DNA of 17,578 nt from Candidatus Cloacimonadota bacterium (GTDB lineage: Bacteria > Cloacimonadota > Cloacimonadia > Cloacimonadales > TCS61): NCBI GenBank assembly GCA_003647825.1, contig QMNP01000005.1:1-17578 (forward strand), read 5' to 3'. The notes beneath the pieces are model-generated. The model did not search any database. It was not told the origin of the DNA and worked only from the letters and a program-made list of their open reading frames with translations. Positions 1 to 5,816 of this stretch are shown here, piece by piece (the first letter of the stretch is position 1; every line of letters starts with the position of its first letter). The position numbers and the translations under genes are program-made.

Positions 1-123
1 TATTGATCTTTAAATTTGCATAGAAATGGATGAGATAAAGTAACTCAATCATCTTGATTGAGGAATGTAGCAAAACTGGAGTTTTGCAAAAAAACGTTTC
101 CAAAGAGGACTTTGGGAACGAGG
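1..123. repeat. Long direct repeat, copy 1
   Basis: This 123-bp stretch recurs almost exactly at 201-324; the copies differ by one extra A in an A-run near 91/291 and one T/C change at 99/300. The copy begins exactly at the window edge, so it may extend further left. It contains three hairpins: an 8-bp stem with a 3-nt loop at 44-62, a 7-bp stem with loop TGGA at 70-87, and an 11-bp stem with loop AGGA at 95-120 (one pair broken by the T at 99). No reading frame of note lies inside. It looks like a dispersed non-coding repeat. Confidence 0.9.
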
Positions 124-143
124 TTGTAAAAAGTAGTAGTGAT

Positions 144-156
144 AGGCCATTGGCCT
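144..156. repeat. Short palindromic repeat (AGGCCATTGGCCT)
   Basis: A 13-bp palindrome with 6-bp arms around a single T. Its surroundings (about 140-164) match 5667-5691 downstream of the TonB receptor with a few substitutions, including the GGCCATTGG core and the following CTGT and A-run. It is a short dispersed repeat with at least two copies in this window. Confidence 0.7.
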
Positions 157-165
157 GTCTTAAAA

Positions 166-190
166 CGTTCCCGAGACAAACTTGGGAACG
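166..190. repeat. GTTCCC-type hairpin repeat, loop ACAAA
   Basis: Arms 167-175 and 181-189 pair over 9 bp (one G-T wobble at 173/183) around loop ACAAA. It is the reverse-complement form of the two hairpins at 17461-17483 and 17499-17521, whose loop reads TTTGT. The 3' end continues AACGAG, as in the related hairpins at 296-321 and 17537-17559. Confidence 0.85.
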
Positions 191-200
191 AGATTGTAAA

Positions 201-324
201 TATTGATCTTTAAATTTGCATAGAAATGGATGAGATAAAGTAACTCAATCATCTTGATTGAGGAATGTAGCAAAACTGGAGTTTTGCAAAAAAAACGTTC
301 CCAAAGAGGACTTTGGGAACGAGG
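201..324. repeat. Long direct repeat, copy 2
   Basis: Second copy of the 1-123 repeat, offset by exactly 200 bp. Here the third hairpin (296-321) is a perfect 11-bp stem around AGGA, so the copy 1 change at 99 disrupts pairing. The sequence before this copy (187-200, GAACGAGATTGTAAA-like) also resembles the sequence after copy 1 (117-130). This suggests the 200-bp unit arose by tandem duplication or by recombination between the hairpin ends. Confidence 0.9.
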
Positions 325-354
325 AATTAAAACGATTGCTTATCTTTCACGTTA

Positions 355-411
355 GCTGCCTGGTGAAGAAGAGAATGACAAGCCTTGCCGAGCTTCGGCT
401 GAGCAGGCAGC
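355..411. repeat. Inverted repeat downstream of the iscU-like gene
   Basis: An 8-bp perfect inverted repeat (GCTGCCTG at 355-362, CAGGCAGC at 404-411) encloses a smaller perfect hairpin (GCCGA-GCT-TCGGC, 387-399). It lies 19 bp past the end of the minus-strand Fe-S operon, so it could help terminate or stabilise that transcript, but no T-run follows on the minus strand. It resembles a dispersed palindromic element more than a classical terminator. Confidence 0.55.
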
Positions 412-429
412 AGGATGAGTAAAAAATTG

Positions 430-1050
430 TTACATCGTTATCTTCACTTCCTTGATTTCAGGATATTGCTCCAGATGCTCCTGAACTTCTTCAGCTACAT
501 TTTCACGATATTTATCAAATTTAGGGATCTCAAGGTCAATAATGGCAATACCATCTTCGAAACCGACATATTTAACCATCTTCAGTGTAACGATATCTTC
601 TCCTACTTTTGGATAGATGACTTTCTTAAGTTCTTCAACGATAGTCTCTTTACTAAAAACATCAGCTTCAGATAAATTGTGTTTGATCTCATAATCTTTG
701 ATTGCTTTGCGAAGCGTATCCACTGCCAGAACAGAGCAGTGCATCTTAACTGGAGGTAAACCGTCCAATTCTTCAGCAGCTTCTTTCCAACTGATGTCTT
801 TGGCTTCTTCCAAGGTCTTGCCCATTGCCATATCTGTGATGATAGAACCAGTGGCGATATTAGAGGCACAACCGTAAGATTGGAATTTGATATCCTTAAT
901 AACATGAGATTTGGGATCAACCTTCATAAATATTGATACCTGATCTCCGCAAGCCGGGCTTCCTTCTGTGGCTTCCGCATCGGGCTTTTCGATCTTCCCG
1001 ACATTATGTGGCTTCATAAAATGATCTAAAACTTTTTGCGAGTACTGCAT
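430..1050 (-). CDS. iscU: IscU/NifU-type Fe-S scaffold fused to a MIP18/DUF59-like domain
   Basis: Scaffold on which [2Fe-2S]/[4Fe-4S] clusters are assembled from sulfur delivered by the cysteine desulfurase encoded just upstream; cytoplasmic. Residues 1-125 are a clear IscU domain with the three ligand cysteines C34 (in ACGD, with the conserved Asp at 36), C61 (YGCAS) and C105 (in LPPVKMHCS), followed by the typical DTLRKAIKDY helix. Residues about 136-206 do not resemble the CXXC-containing Nfu domain of classical NifU. They look like a MIP18/DUF59 (SufT-like) module (PKVGEDIV, then DGIAIIDLEIP, then a terminal helix and a V-K-I strand) but lack the cysteine usual in that family. At 206 aa the protein is longer than stand-alone IscU (about 128). 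The ATG overlaps the upstream gene's stop by one base (TAATG), with GGAG just before, implying translational coupling. The IscU domain is certain; the second-domain assignment is moderately secure. Confidence 0.92.
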   Translation of the reverse strand: MQYSQKVLDHFMKPHNVGKIEKPDAEATEGSPACGDQVSIFMKVDPKSHVIKDIKFQSYGCASNIATGSIITDMAMGKTLEEAKDISWKEAAEELDGLPPVKMHCSVLAVDTLRKAIKDYEIKHNLSEADVFSKETIVEELKKVIYPKVGEDIVTLKMVKYVGFEDGIAIIDLEIPKFDKYRENVAEEVQEHLEQYPEIKEVKITM

Positions 1051-2225
1051 TATTTCTCCCCGTTATAAAGTGGACTTCTGCGGCGCAGTTCTTTCACGAT
1101 CTCAGCCAGCTTTTCCACTGTATAATCAATTTCTTCTTTTGTATTATATCTGCTCAAAGTAAATTTCATCGAACTGTGCGACTGTTCATGATTTCTTCCC
1201 ATTGCCATGAGAATGTAATTTGCCTTTAATCCTTGTGATGCACAGGCACTTCCTGTTGCAACAGAGATTCCCGCAATATCCAACATAAGCATTATTGCTT
1301 CTCCTTCGATAAAATCAAAGGAATAATTTACATTATGCGGTGCACGATTTTTACCTTTGGGACCATTTAACATATAGTATGGAATAGTTGTTTCAATTTT
1401 CTCCATCAGGTAGCTGGAAAGCTCTTTCAGCTGTGAAATAGTTTTATCCAGATCGGAAAAAGTTAGTTCAACTGCTTTGGCAAATCCGGCAATATTAGCC
1501 ATGCTGATCCCACCAGTTTGATGATTATCAATGCGATTGATGCCATGAATAACAGGACCAACTACAATTCCTTTTTTCTGGAATAAAGCACCCACTCCTT
1601 GCGGACCATGAATCTTATGCGCACTGATGCTCATCAGATCAATCCCTAATTCATTTACATCAATGGGAAGTTTTCCGTAAGCCTGTCCAGCATCTACATG
1701 TAAAGCGACTTTGTGATCTGCTGTATCCAGAATTTCTCTGATTTCTTTAATTGGCTGTATCGAGCCAACAGTGTGATTCACAAAAGTTGTCATCATCATG
1801 ATCGTATCTTTTCGAATCGAACCTTTCAACTGCTCCAGATCAATTAAACCTTGATCATCAGATTGAAGATAAGTTACTTCGAAACCACTTTTTTCAAAAA
1901 ATGCTGCATTGGTCAGCAGATCGGGATAATCAATTACCGAAACGATGATATGAGTTCCGTTCTTAGCATTTTCAGATAAAAATCCTTTGATGGCAATATT
2001 GTTAGCAGCTGTTCCGCTGCTGGTAAAATGGATCTCCGATGGTTGTGCTCCAATAGAATCCGCTACTGTTCGTTTGAAAGTTTCCAATTCTTCAGCTGCC
2101 GTACTTCCACCCAAAACGAAGTTGGCTGGAAAGATGAATTTTTCACCCAAATAAGGAAGCATGGCATCCACAACTTCCGGAGCCGGCTGGGTAGTTTTGC
2201 AATTATCGAAATAATACTTTTTCAC
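1050..2225 (-). CDS. nifS: Cysteine desulfurase, NifS/IscS type (divergent)
   Basis: PLP enzyme that removes sulfur from cysteine as an enzyme persulfide and passes it to the adjacent scaffold. The 391-aa length is normal. PLP residues are recognisable: D178 and Q181 (HVDAGQ), Schiff-base lysine K204 in SAHKIHGPQG, and catalytic C328 in ATGSACAS. The C-terminal KFTLSRYNTKEEID matches the family's R-I/L-S block. Several normally invariant positions differ: the N-terminal DNAATT motif reads DNCKTT; the segment that usually carries the PLP-stacking histidine (TEHKAV in IscS) reads VIDYPDL, giving Y100; and the NPSSxH stretch reads NFVLGG. Translation starts at a GTG, preceded 6 nt upstream by AGGAG; no ATG alternative fits the family start. 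It lies 40 bp downstream of the Rrf2 regulator and overlaps the scaffold gene. Family assignment is secure; whether it is a fully typical desulfurase is less so. Confidence 0.93.
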   Translation of the reverse strand: MKKYYFDNCKTTQPAPEVVDAMLPYLGEKFIFPANFVLGGSTAAEELETFKRTVADSIGAQPSEIHFTSSGTAANNIAIKGFLSENAKNGTHIIVSVIDYPDLLTNAAFFEKSGFEVTYLQSDDQGLIDLEQLKGSIRKDTIMMMTTFVNHTVGSIQPIKEIREILDTADHKVALHVDAGQAYGKLPIDVNELGIDLMSISAHKIHGPQGVGALFQKKGIVVGPVIHGINRIDNHQTGGISMANIAGFAKAVELTFSDLDKTISQLKELSSYLMEKIETTIPYYMLNGPKGKNRAPHNVNYSFDFIEGEAIMLMLDIAGISVATGSACASQGLKANYILMAMGRNHEQSHSSMKFTLSRYNTKEEIDYTVEKLAEIVKELRRRSPLYNGEK

Positions 2226-2265
2226 GTTTTCTCCTATAATCAGCGAAGATGTTATTACTCTTCAT

Positions 2266-2676
2266 TTAAAGCCTGGCAATTATCTGGTCTAGTTTGATCG
2301 ATTCAAAATAATCATTAAGATGCTCTTTTATCTCATCCCATAGTTCATGAAAACCGCAGGGTAAACCTTTGCAGTGATGCAGAGTACGGTATTCTCTATT
2401 ACAAAAAGATTTCACATAACTCTCATCAACAGCATCCATGATGTTTCTAAGTGAGATGGAATCGACACTTTCAGCCAGGGAATATCCACCTAAGGCTCCG
2501 TGAGTACTTACAACCAAACCATTCTGTTTGAGCTTACGAAAAAGCTGTTCCACATATTTACGCGGAAGGCTTTGTTTCTCACAAATTTCTGTGATAGAAA
2601 CTGGTTTATTGTTAGAGCTAAGAGCCAGCTCTGCCAATGCTCTTACAGCGTATTCGGTTTTTGTTGAAATATACAT
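2266..2676 (-). CDS. Rrf2-family transcriptional regulator (IscR-like)
   Basis: DNA-binding repressor/activator that probably senses Fe-S status and controls the downstream nifS-iscU genes. The 136-aa product has the Rrf2 N-terminal winged helix (residues 1-66: TKTEYAVRALAELAL, SLPRKYVEQLFRKLKQNGLV and wing HGALGGYSLA). A C-terminal cysteine cluster, C92-X9-C102-X4-C107, is suited to binding a cluster, although the spacing differs from E. coli IscR (C-X5-C-X5-C). I chose the ATG at 2676 because the family begins with MxISTKxEYA and an AAGGAG lies 8 nt upstream. The open frame runs 16 codons further to a TTG at 2724, but that extension has no homology features and no ribosome binding site. It is first gene of a three-gene operon and divergent from the ABC/TonB genes, so it may regulate both sides. 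The family is certain; the Fe-S sensing role is inferred from the cysteines and neighbours. Confidence 0.9.
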   Translation of the reverse strand: MYISTKTEYAVRALAELALSSNNKPVSITEICEKQSLPRKYVEQLFRKLKQNGLVVSTHGALGGYSLAESVDSISLRNIMDAVDESYVKSFCNREYRTLHHCKGLPCGFHELWDEIKEHLNDYFESIKLDQIIARL

Positions 2677-2749
2677 TTCACATCTCCTTGGGAGATAACC
2701 TATAAAAATAGTAGGAATTGGCAAATATTTTTTTTAATAATAGGAAATT
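2677..2749. promoter_or_regulatory. Divergent intergenic control region (Rrf2 operon / uptake operon)
   Basis: Only 73 bp separate the two divergent starts, so both promoters and any operator must lie here. It is AT-rich with a long T-run at 2727-2735. Visible elements are a perfect 6-bp inverted repeat at 2682-2696, an imperfect CCTA-N9-TAGG symmetry at 2699-2715 beside TATAAAAAT, and AGGAAATT before the ABC start. I cannot assign -35/-10 boxes confidently for either direction. The CCTA...TAGG pair is the best operator candidate for an Rrf2 protein, but it is short. Confidence 0.4.
2682..2696 (-). promoter_or_regulatory. Hairpin enclosing the Rrf2 gene's ribosome binding site
   Basis: On the minus-strand transcript this reads ATCTCC-CAA-GGAGAT: 6-bp perfect arms with a 3-nt loop. 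The AAGGAG ribosome binding site of the regulator forms the loop edge and 3' arm, and the ATG follows 5 nt later. Folding would occlude the site, suggesting low or regulated translation of the regulator. The same DNA palindrome could instead be a protein-binding site. Confidence 0.5.
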
Positions 2750-3529
2750 ATGATTAAGATAAAGAAAATCAGCTTAAGTTATCAGGAAAAAAAAGTGATC
2801 CAAAATCTATCACTGGATTTTGCTAAAGGTGAATTTTGTGCACTGTTAGGACCCAATGGTGCAGGTAAATCTACACTTTTAAAAGCCTTGATCGGTTTTC
2901 ACCCGGTTAATGAAGGAAAGATCACAATTGGCAACAGGGAATTGAAACACTGGCAAAAAGCTGAATTAGCTAAACAGATAGCGATTATTCCGCAGGATTT
3001 TCAGCTACAATTCGATTACACTGTAAAAGAATTGGTCTTAATGGGACGATTCCCATATTTAGGATACTGGCAGAATTATAGCCAGCAGGATAAAAAAGTC
3101 GTTGATAAAGTTCTACAGAAACTTGATCTTATCCGTTTGCAGGATGAACTTTATTCCCAGTTAAGCGGAGGAGAGCGGCGTCGTGTTTCCATAGCCAGAG
3201 CACTGGTGCAGGAAACCGATATTCTGCTGATGGATGAAGCTTTTGCTAACCTCGATATAAATCACCAATTGGAGATAATGCGATTGCTTTCCCAGATCAA
3301 CCAGGAACAGAATAAGCTGATAATTCTGGTTTCTCATAACATCAATCTGGCAGCGGAATATTGTCAGAGGATTGTGATGATGAAAGAAGGAAAGTTGATC
3401 GCTGATGGAACACCGGAAGACGTTATTACAAATCAGACAATTCGCGATCTTTACGAAATCGATCTCACAGTTATCAAGAATCCTGTCACTGGACAGCCGA
3501 ACTTGATCTATCCGGGTAGAAATGAATAA
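2750..3529 (+). CDS. ABC transporter ATPase, FecE/BtuD/HmuV type
   Basis: Cytoplasmic ATP-hydrolysing subunit of an importer for a chelated metal or cofactor (ferric siderophore, haem or corrinoid). The 259-aa length is typical. Visible motifs: Walker A GPNGAGKS (34-41), Q-loop Q82 in IIPQDFQ, the GRFPYLGYW segment (99-107) typical of the FecE/BtuD group, signature LSGGE (138-142), Walker B ILLMDE (158-163) with catalytic E163, and H-loop H196 in LVSHNI. The D-loop reads DEAFANLD, where most relatives have DEP before the D-loop. The ribosome binding site is weak (AGGAAATT). The 3' end overlaps the TonB receptor start by 8 bp, so the pair is translated together. No FecCD-type permease or binding protein lies in the window, so this ATPase must work with subunits encoded elsewhere. 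The substrate cannot be told from the ATPase alone. Confidence 0.93.
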   Translation: MIKIKKISLSYQEKKVIQNLSLDFAKGEFCALLGPNGAGKSTLLKALIGFHPVNEGKITIGNRELKHWQKAELAKQIAIIPQDFQLQFDYTVKELVLMGRFPYLGYWQNYSQQDKKVVDKVLQKLDLIRLQDELYSQLSGGERRRVSIARALVQETDILLMDEAFANLDINHQLEIMRLLSQINQEQNKLIILVSHNINLAAEYCQRIVMMKEGKLIADGTPEDVITNQTIRDLYEIDLTVIKNPVTGQPNLIYPGRNE

Positions 3530-5663
3530 AATAATTTTAACAGGTTTTTTTATTTCATTTTCAATTTTATCGGCATTAGATATTATAGGATTTGTCTTTG
3601 ATGAAAATAACCAGCCTATCGAAAATGTAGTTGCCTCTACAAATAAGAGAGCAGTTGTTACCGGCAAAACAGGCAGGTTTATTTTAAAGGAAATTTCAAA
3701 ATCTGATCTGGTAACATTCCATAAAATTGGCTATCAGGATATTACTTTAAAAGCAGAGAAAATTCCCACTAAATTAGTTCTTGATAAAGCTGTTATTTCA
3801 ATTGAAGGAACAACTATTACTGCTAAGATGAATAGAGAAAAACTGCTGAAAACACCAGATAAAATAGTGATAAAAGTTAGTGAGAATCCGCAGTTGTCTA
3901 CTAATGAACTATTGCAGAATGCCGGTCTTAAGATCAGTGGTACGAAATTAAGCGGGGAAGGCCAAACCATAGCGATACCAGGATTTGAAGCACGTCATAC
4001 CCTGGTGATGCTGGATGGAATTCCTCTCAATAAAAGTGGTGAAGCTTTTGATCTTTCCTCGATTCCAACAAATATCATCGAAAGTATCGAAGTAGTAAAA
4101 GGCAGTTCTGCATCCCAAACTGGAAGTGGGGCTTTGGGTGGTATAATCAATATTAACACAAAACACACAAATCGGAAGCTCTCCTTTCAAGCAGTTCAGC
4201 ATCTTGGATCTTTTGGAATGAATAAAACCTTTTTTTCTACTTCTGGAATGACTTCCAAATTCGATGCTGGTATAAATTTTTCACACAGCTTTTCCCGTAA
4301 CGATTTCAAATACAAAGCACGCAAGGAGTGGCAAAGTCCAGACTCATTGCGAACCAGAGAATATAATGATAAAGAGATATATGATCTTGGTCTGAATTTT
4401 GGATATAACAGAGATTCATTCCATACAAATTATAAATTGATCTATCAAGATTATTTCAAGAAACTTCCCGGAACTATTCAGAATCTGGACTGGTTTTTGA
4501 ACAGTCGAATTTACGGAACAATGCAGCATCACATTCTACAGGCAAGTAAGCAATTTTCTAATTACAAAATTGACACAGATCTTTTCTGTTCAATAGAAAA
4601 ATCCACTTATGATAATACCAGATTAGAACCGCCGTTTAATAACGATCTGTATCTGGCAAAAGCAGAGAATTTGCAGCAAATACGAGGAGCAAAATCTACT
4701 GTAAAATATGCTTCCGATCAATTCCTGTTCGATTGGGGAGGAGATTATCGTTTTGAATCTTTCCAGTACAATGAAAAGCTGCATCCCGAACAATCGATAA
4801 GTAAAAAGATCCTGGAGAATTATGCAGTATTTGTAAACTCCAGATTGCAAAGAAGTTTTTTATTCTACGATCTGAGTCTTTCCAGCTCAGCCCGTTGGGA
4901 TCGAACAAACAGGTTCGATGATTTTACCAGCTGGCATATCGCTTCCGATTTCACCAATAAGAGCACCGTTCCATTTAGTTTTGGCGGCAAAGTAGGGAAT
5001 GGTTTTACTTATCCTTCTTTTATGAGTATTTATTGGAAGGGTGATTCTCAAGTAACAGGAAATCCTGACCTGATCCCCGAAGAGGCTTTGAGTTGGCAAC
5101 TGTTTTCTAGGCTTGGTTCAAACAAGAATTTTCTCAGGTTAACCTACAGAAGTGATAAAATCGATCATAAGATTGTGTGGTTCATTGAACAAAACGGCAA
5201 GTGGAAACCGAATAATGTAAGCAAAGCAGAAATATCTACCTGGGAAATTGAAACCAGATTTGAATTATTTGAATTTATGCAGATCAACGGAATCTATTCA
5301 GATGTTTCGGCAATTGATAAAACCAGAGATTCTGATTTTCACGGAAAATCTATCATCTACACTCCAGAATATACTTTGTATTTAAGCACAAAATTATTTT
5401 ACAATGATTTTACCGGGATTATTTCCTATCATTTAACTGGTGAGCAATGGACAACTCGAGATCAACTTACAAATGAGAAAAAATTGCCCTCTTATGACTT
5501 GGTAAACGTTACTATTAATTACAATTATTCCTGGAAAAATTGGCAAATATCACCTGCACTCAATGCCAGGAATATCTTCGATAAAATGTATGAAATTTAT
5601 GATTATGTTCCGCAGCCCGGATTCAATTGGGAAGCGAGTTTGAATGTGAAATGGGAGATGTAG
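3522..5663 (+). CDS. TonB-dependent outer-membrane receptor
   Basis: Outer-membrane beta-barrel that imports a scarce ligand using energy from TonB. The 713-aa product has a hydrophobic signal peptide (residues 1-18), then a carboxypeptidase-regulatory-like beta-sandwich (about 20-88: GFVFDENNQPIENVVAS... TGKTGRF... HKIGYQD) common in FCB receptors. The plug domain follows (about 110-215, with GFEARHTLVMLDGIPLN, IESIEVVKGSSASQTGSGALGGIININTK), then a barrel of alternating strands to the C-terminus, which ends in an aromatic-rich last strand (LNVKWEM). The ATG lies inside the end of the ABC ATPase gene. Organisation with a FecE/BtuD ATPase and a following surface beta-propeller gene points to metal-chelate or corrinoid uptake. 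The size and short extracellular loops fit BtuB/FepA-like receptors better than SusC (about 1000 aa). Family certain, ligand unknown. Confidence 0.93.
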   Translation: MNKIILTGFFISFSILSALDIIGFVFDENNQPIENVVASTNKRAVVTGKTGRFILKEISKSDLVTFHKIGYQDITLKAEKIPTKLVLDKAVISIEGTTITAKMNREKLLKTPDKIVIKVSENPQLSTNELLQNAGLKISGTKLSGEGQTIAIPGFEARHTLVMLDGIPLNKSGEAFDLSSIPTNIIESIEVVKGSSASQTGSGALGGIININTKHTNRKLSFQAVQHLGSFGMNKTFFSTSGMTSKFDAGINFSHSFSRNDFKYKARKEWQSPDSLRTREYNDKEIYDLGLNFGYNRDSFHTNYKLIYQDYFKKLPGTIQNLDWFLNSRIYGTMQHHILQASKQFSNYKIDTDLFCSIEKSTYDNTRLEPPFNNDLYLAKAENLQQIRGAKSTVKYASDQFLFDWGGDYRFESFQYNEKLHPEQSISKKILENYAVFVNSRLQRSFLFYDLSLSSSARWDRTNRFDDFTSWHIASDFTNKSTVPFSFGGKVGNGFTYPSFMSIYWKGDSQVTGNPDLIPEEALSWQLFSRLGSNKNFLRLTYRSDKIDHKIVWFIEQNGKWKPNNVSKAEISTWEIETRFELFEFMQINGIYSDVSAIDKTRDSDFHGKSIIYTPEYTLYLSTKLFYNDFTGIISYHLTGEQWTTRDQLTNEKKLPSYDLVNVTINYNYSWKNWQISPALNARNIFDKMYEIYDYVPQPGFNWEASLNVKWEM

Positions 5664-5666
5664 AAA

Positions 5667-5691
5667 TGACGGGCCATTGGTCTGTATAAAA
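5667..5691. repeat. Copy of the GGCCATTGG dispersed repeat
   Basis: Immediately after the TonB receptor stop, this resembles 140-164 at the left end of the window (shared GGCCATTGG core, CTGT and A-run). Substitutions have weakened the palindrome. No T-run follows on the plus strand, so I do not call it a terminator. Confidence 0.6.
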
Positions 5692-5703
5692 AAATAGAAA
5701 ATC

Positions 5704-5797
5704 GTCGCACTGAGTTTATCGAAATGTTTGGCTTGTCTTATTATAGTCTGCCATATCCTTCGATAAATGCCGATAGATCGGAATACTCAGGATGACA
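5704..5797. repeat. Composite inverted dispersed element
   Basis: The left arm CTGAGTTTATCGAA (5710-5723) is the reverse complement of the right arm, TTCGATAAA (5759-5767) plus CTCAG (5786-5790). The right arm is split by an 18-nt insert (5768-5785) that holds its own small palindrome CCGAT-AG-ATCGG. The right end GGATGACA is the reverse complement of the TGTCATCC that opens the elements at 6948 and 17404. It ends 5 bp before the ribosome binding site of the beta-propeller gene, so any promoter of that gene must lie in or before it. Confidence 0.75.
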
Positions 5798-5816
5798 GAA
5801 ACAAGGAGAAAATGAA

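Noticed and set aside
1..324. CRISPR array
   Set aside because: Only two copies of a 123/124-bp unit with a 77-bp spacer, and the copies are far longer than CRISPR repeats; no cas genes nearby.
415..675. 86-aa plus-strand reading frame
   Set aside because: It lies antisense to the clear iscU-like gene and has no family features.
2677..2749. Cobalamin riboswitch before the uptake genes
   Set aside because: The region is too short for this roughly 200-nt element and shows none of its conserved box; none was seen before 5817 either.
3161..3667. 168-aa minus-strand reading frame
   Set aside because: Antisense to the end of the ABC ATPase and start of the TonB receptor, both strongly supported.
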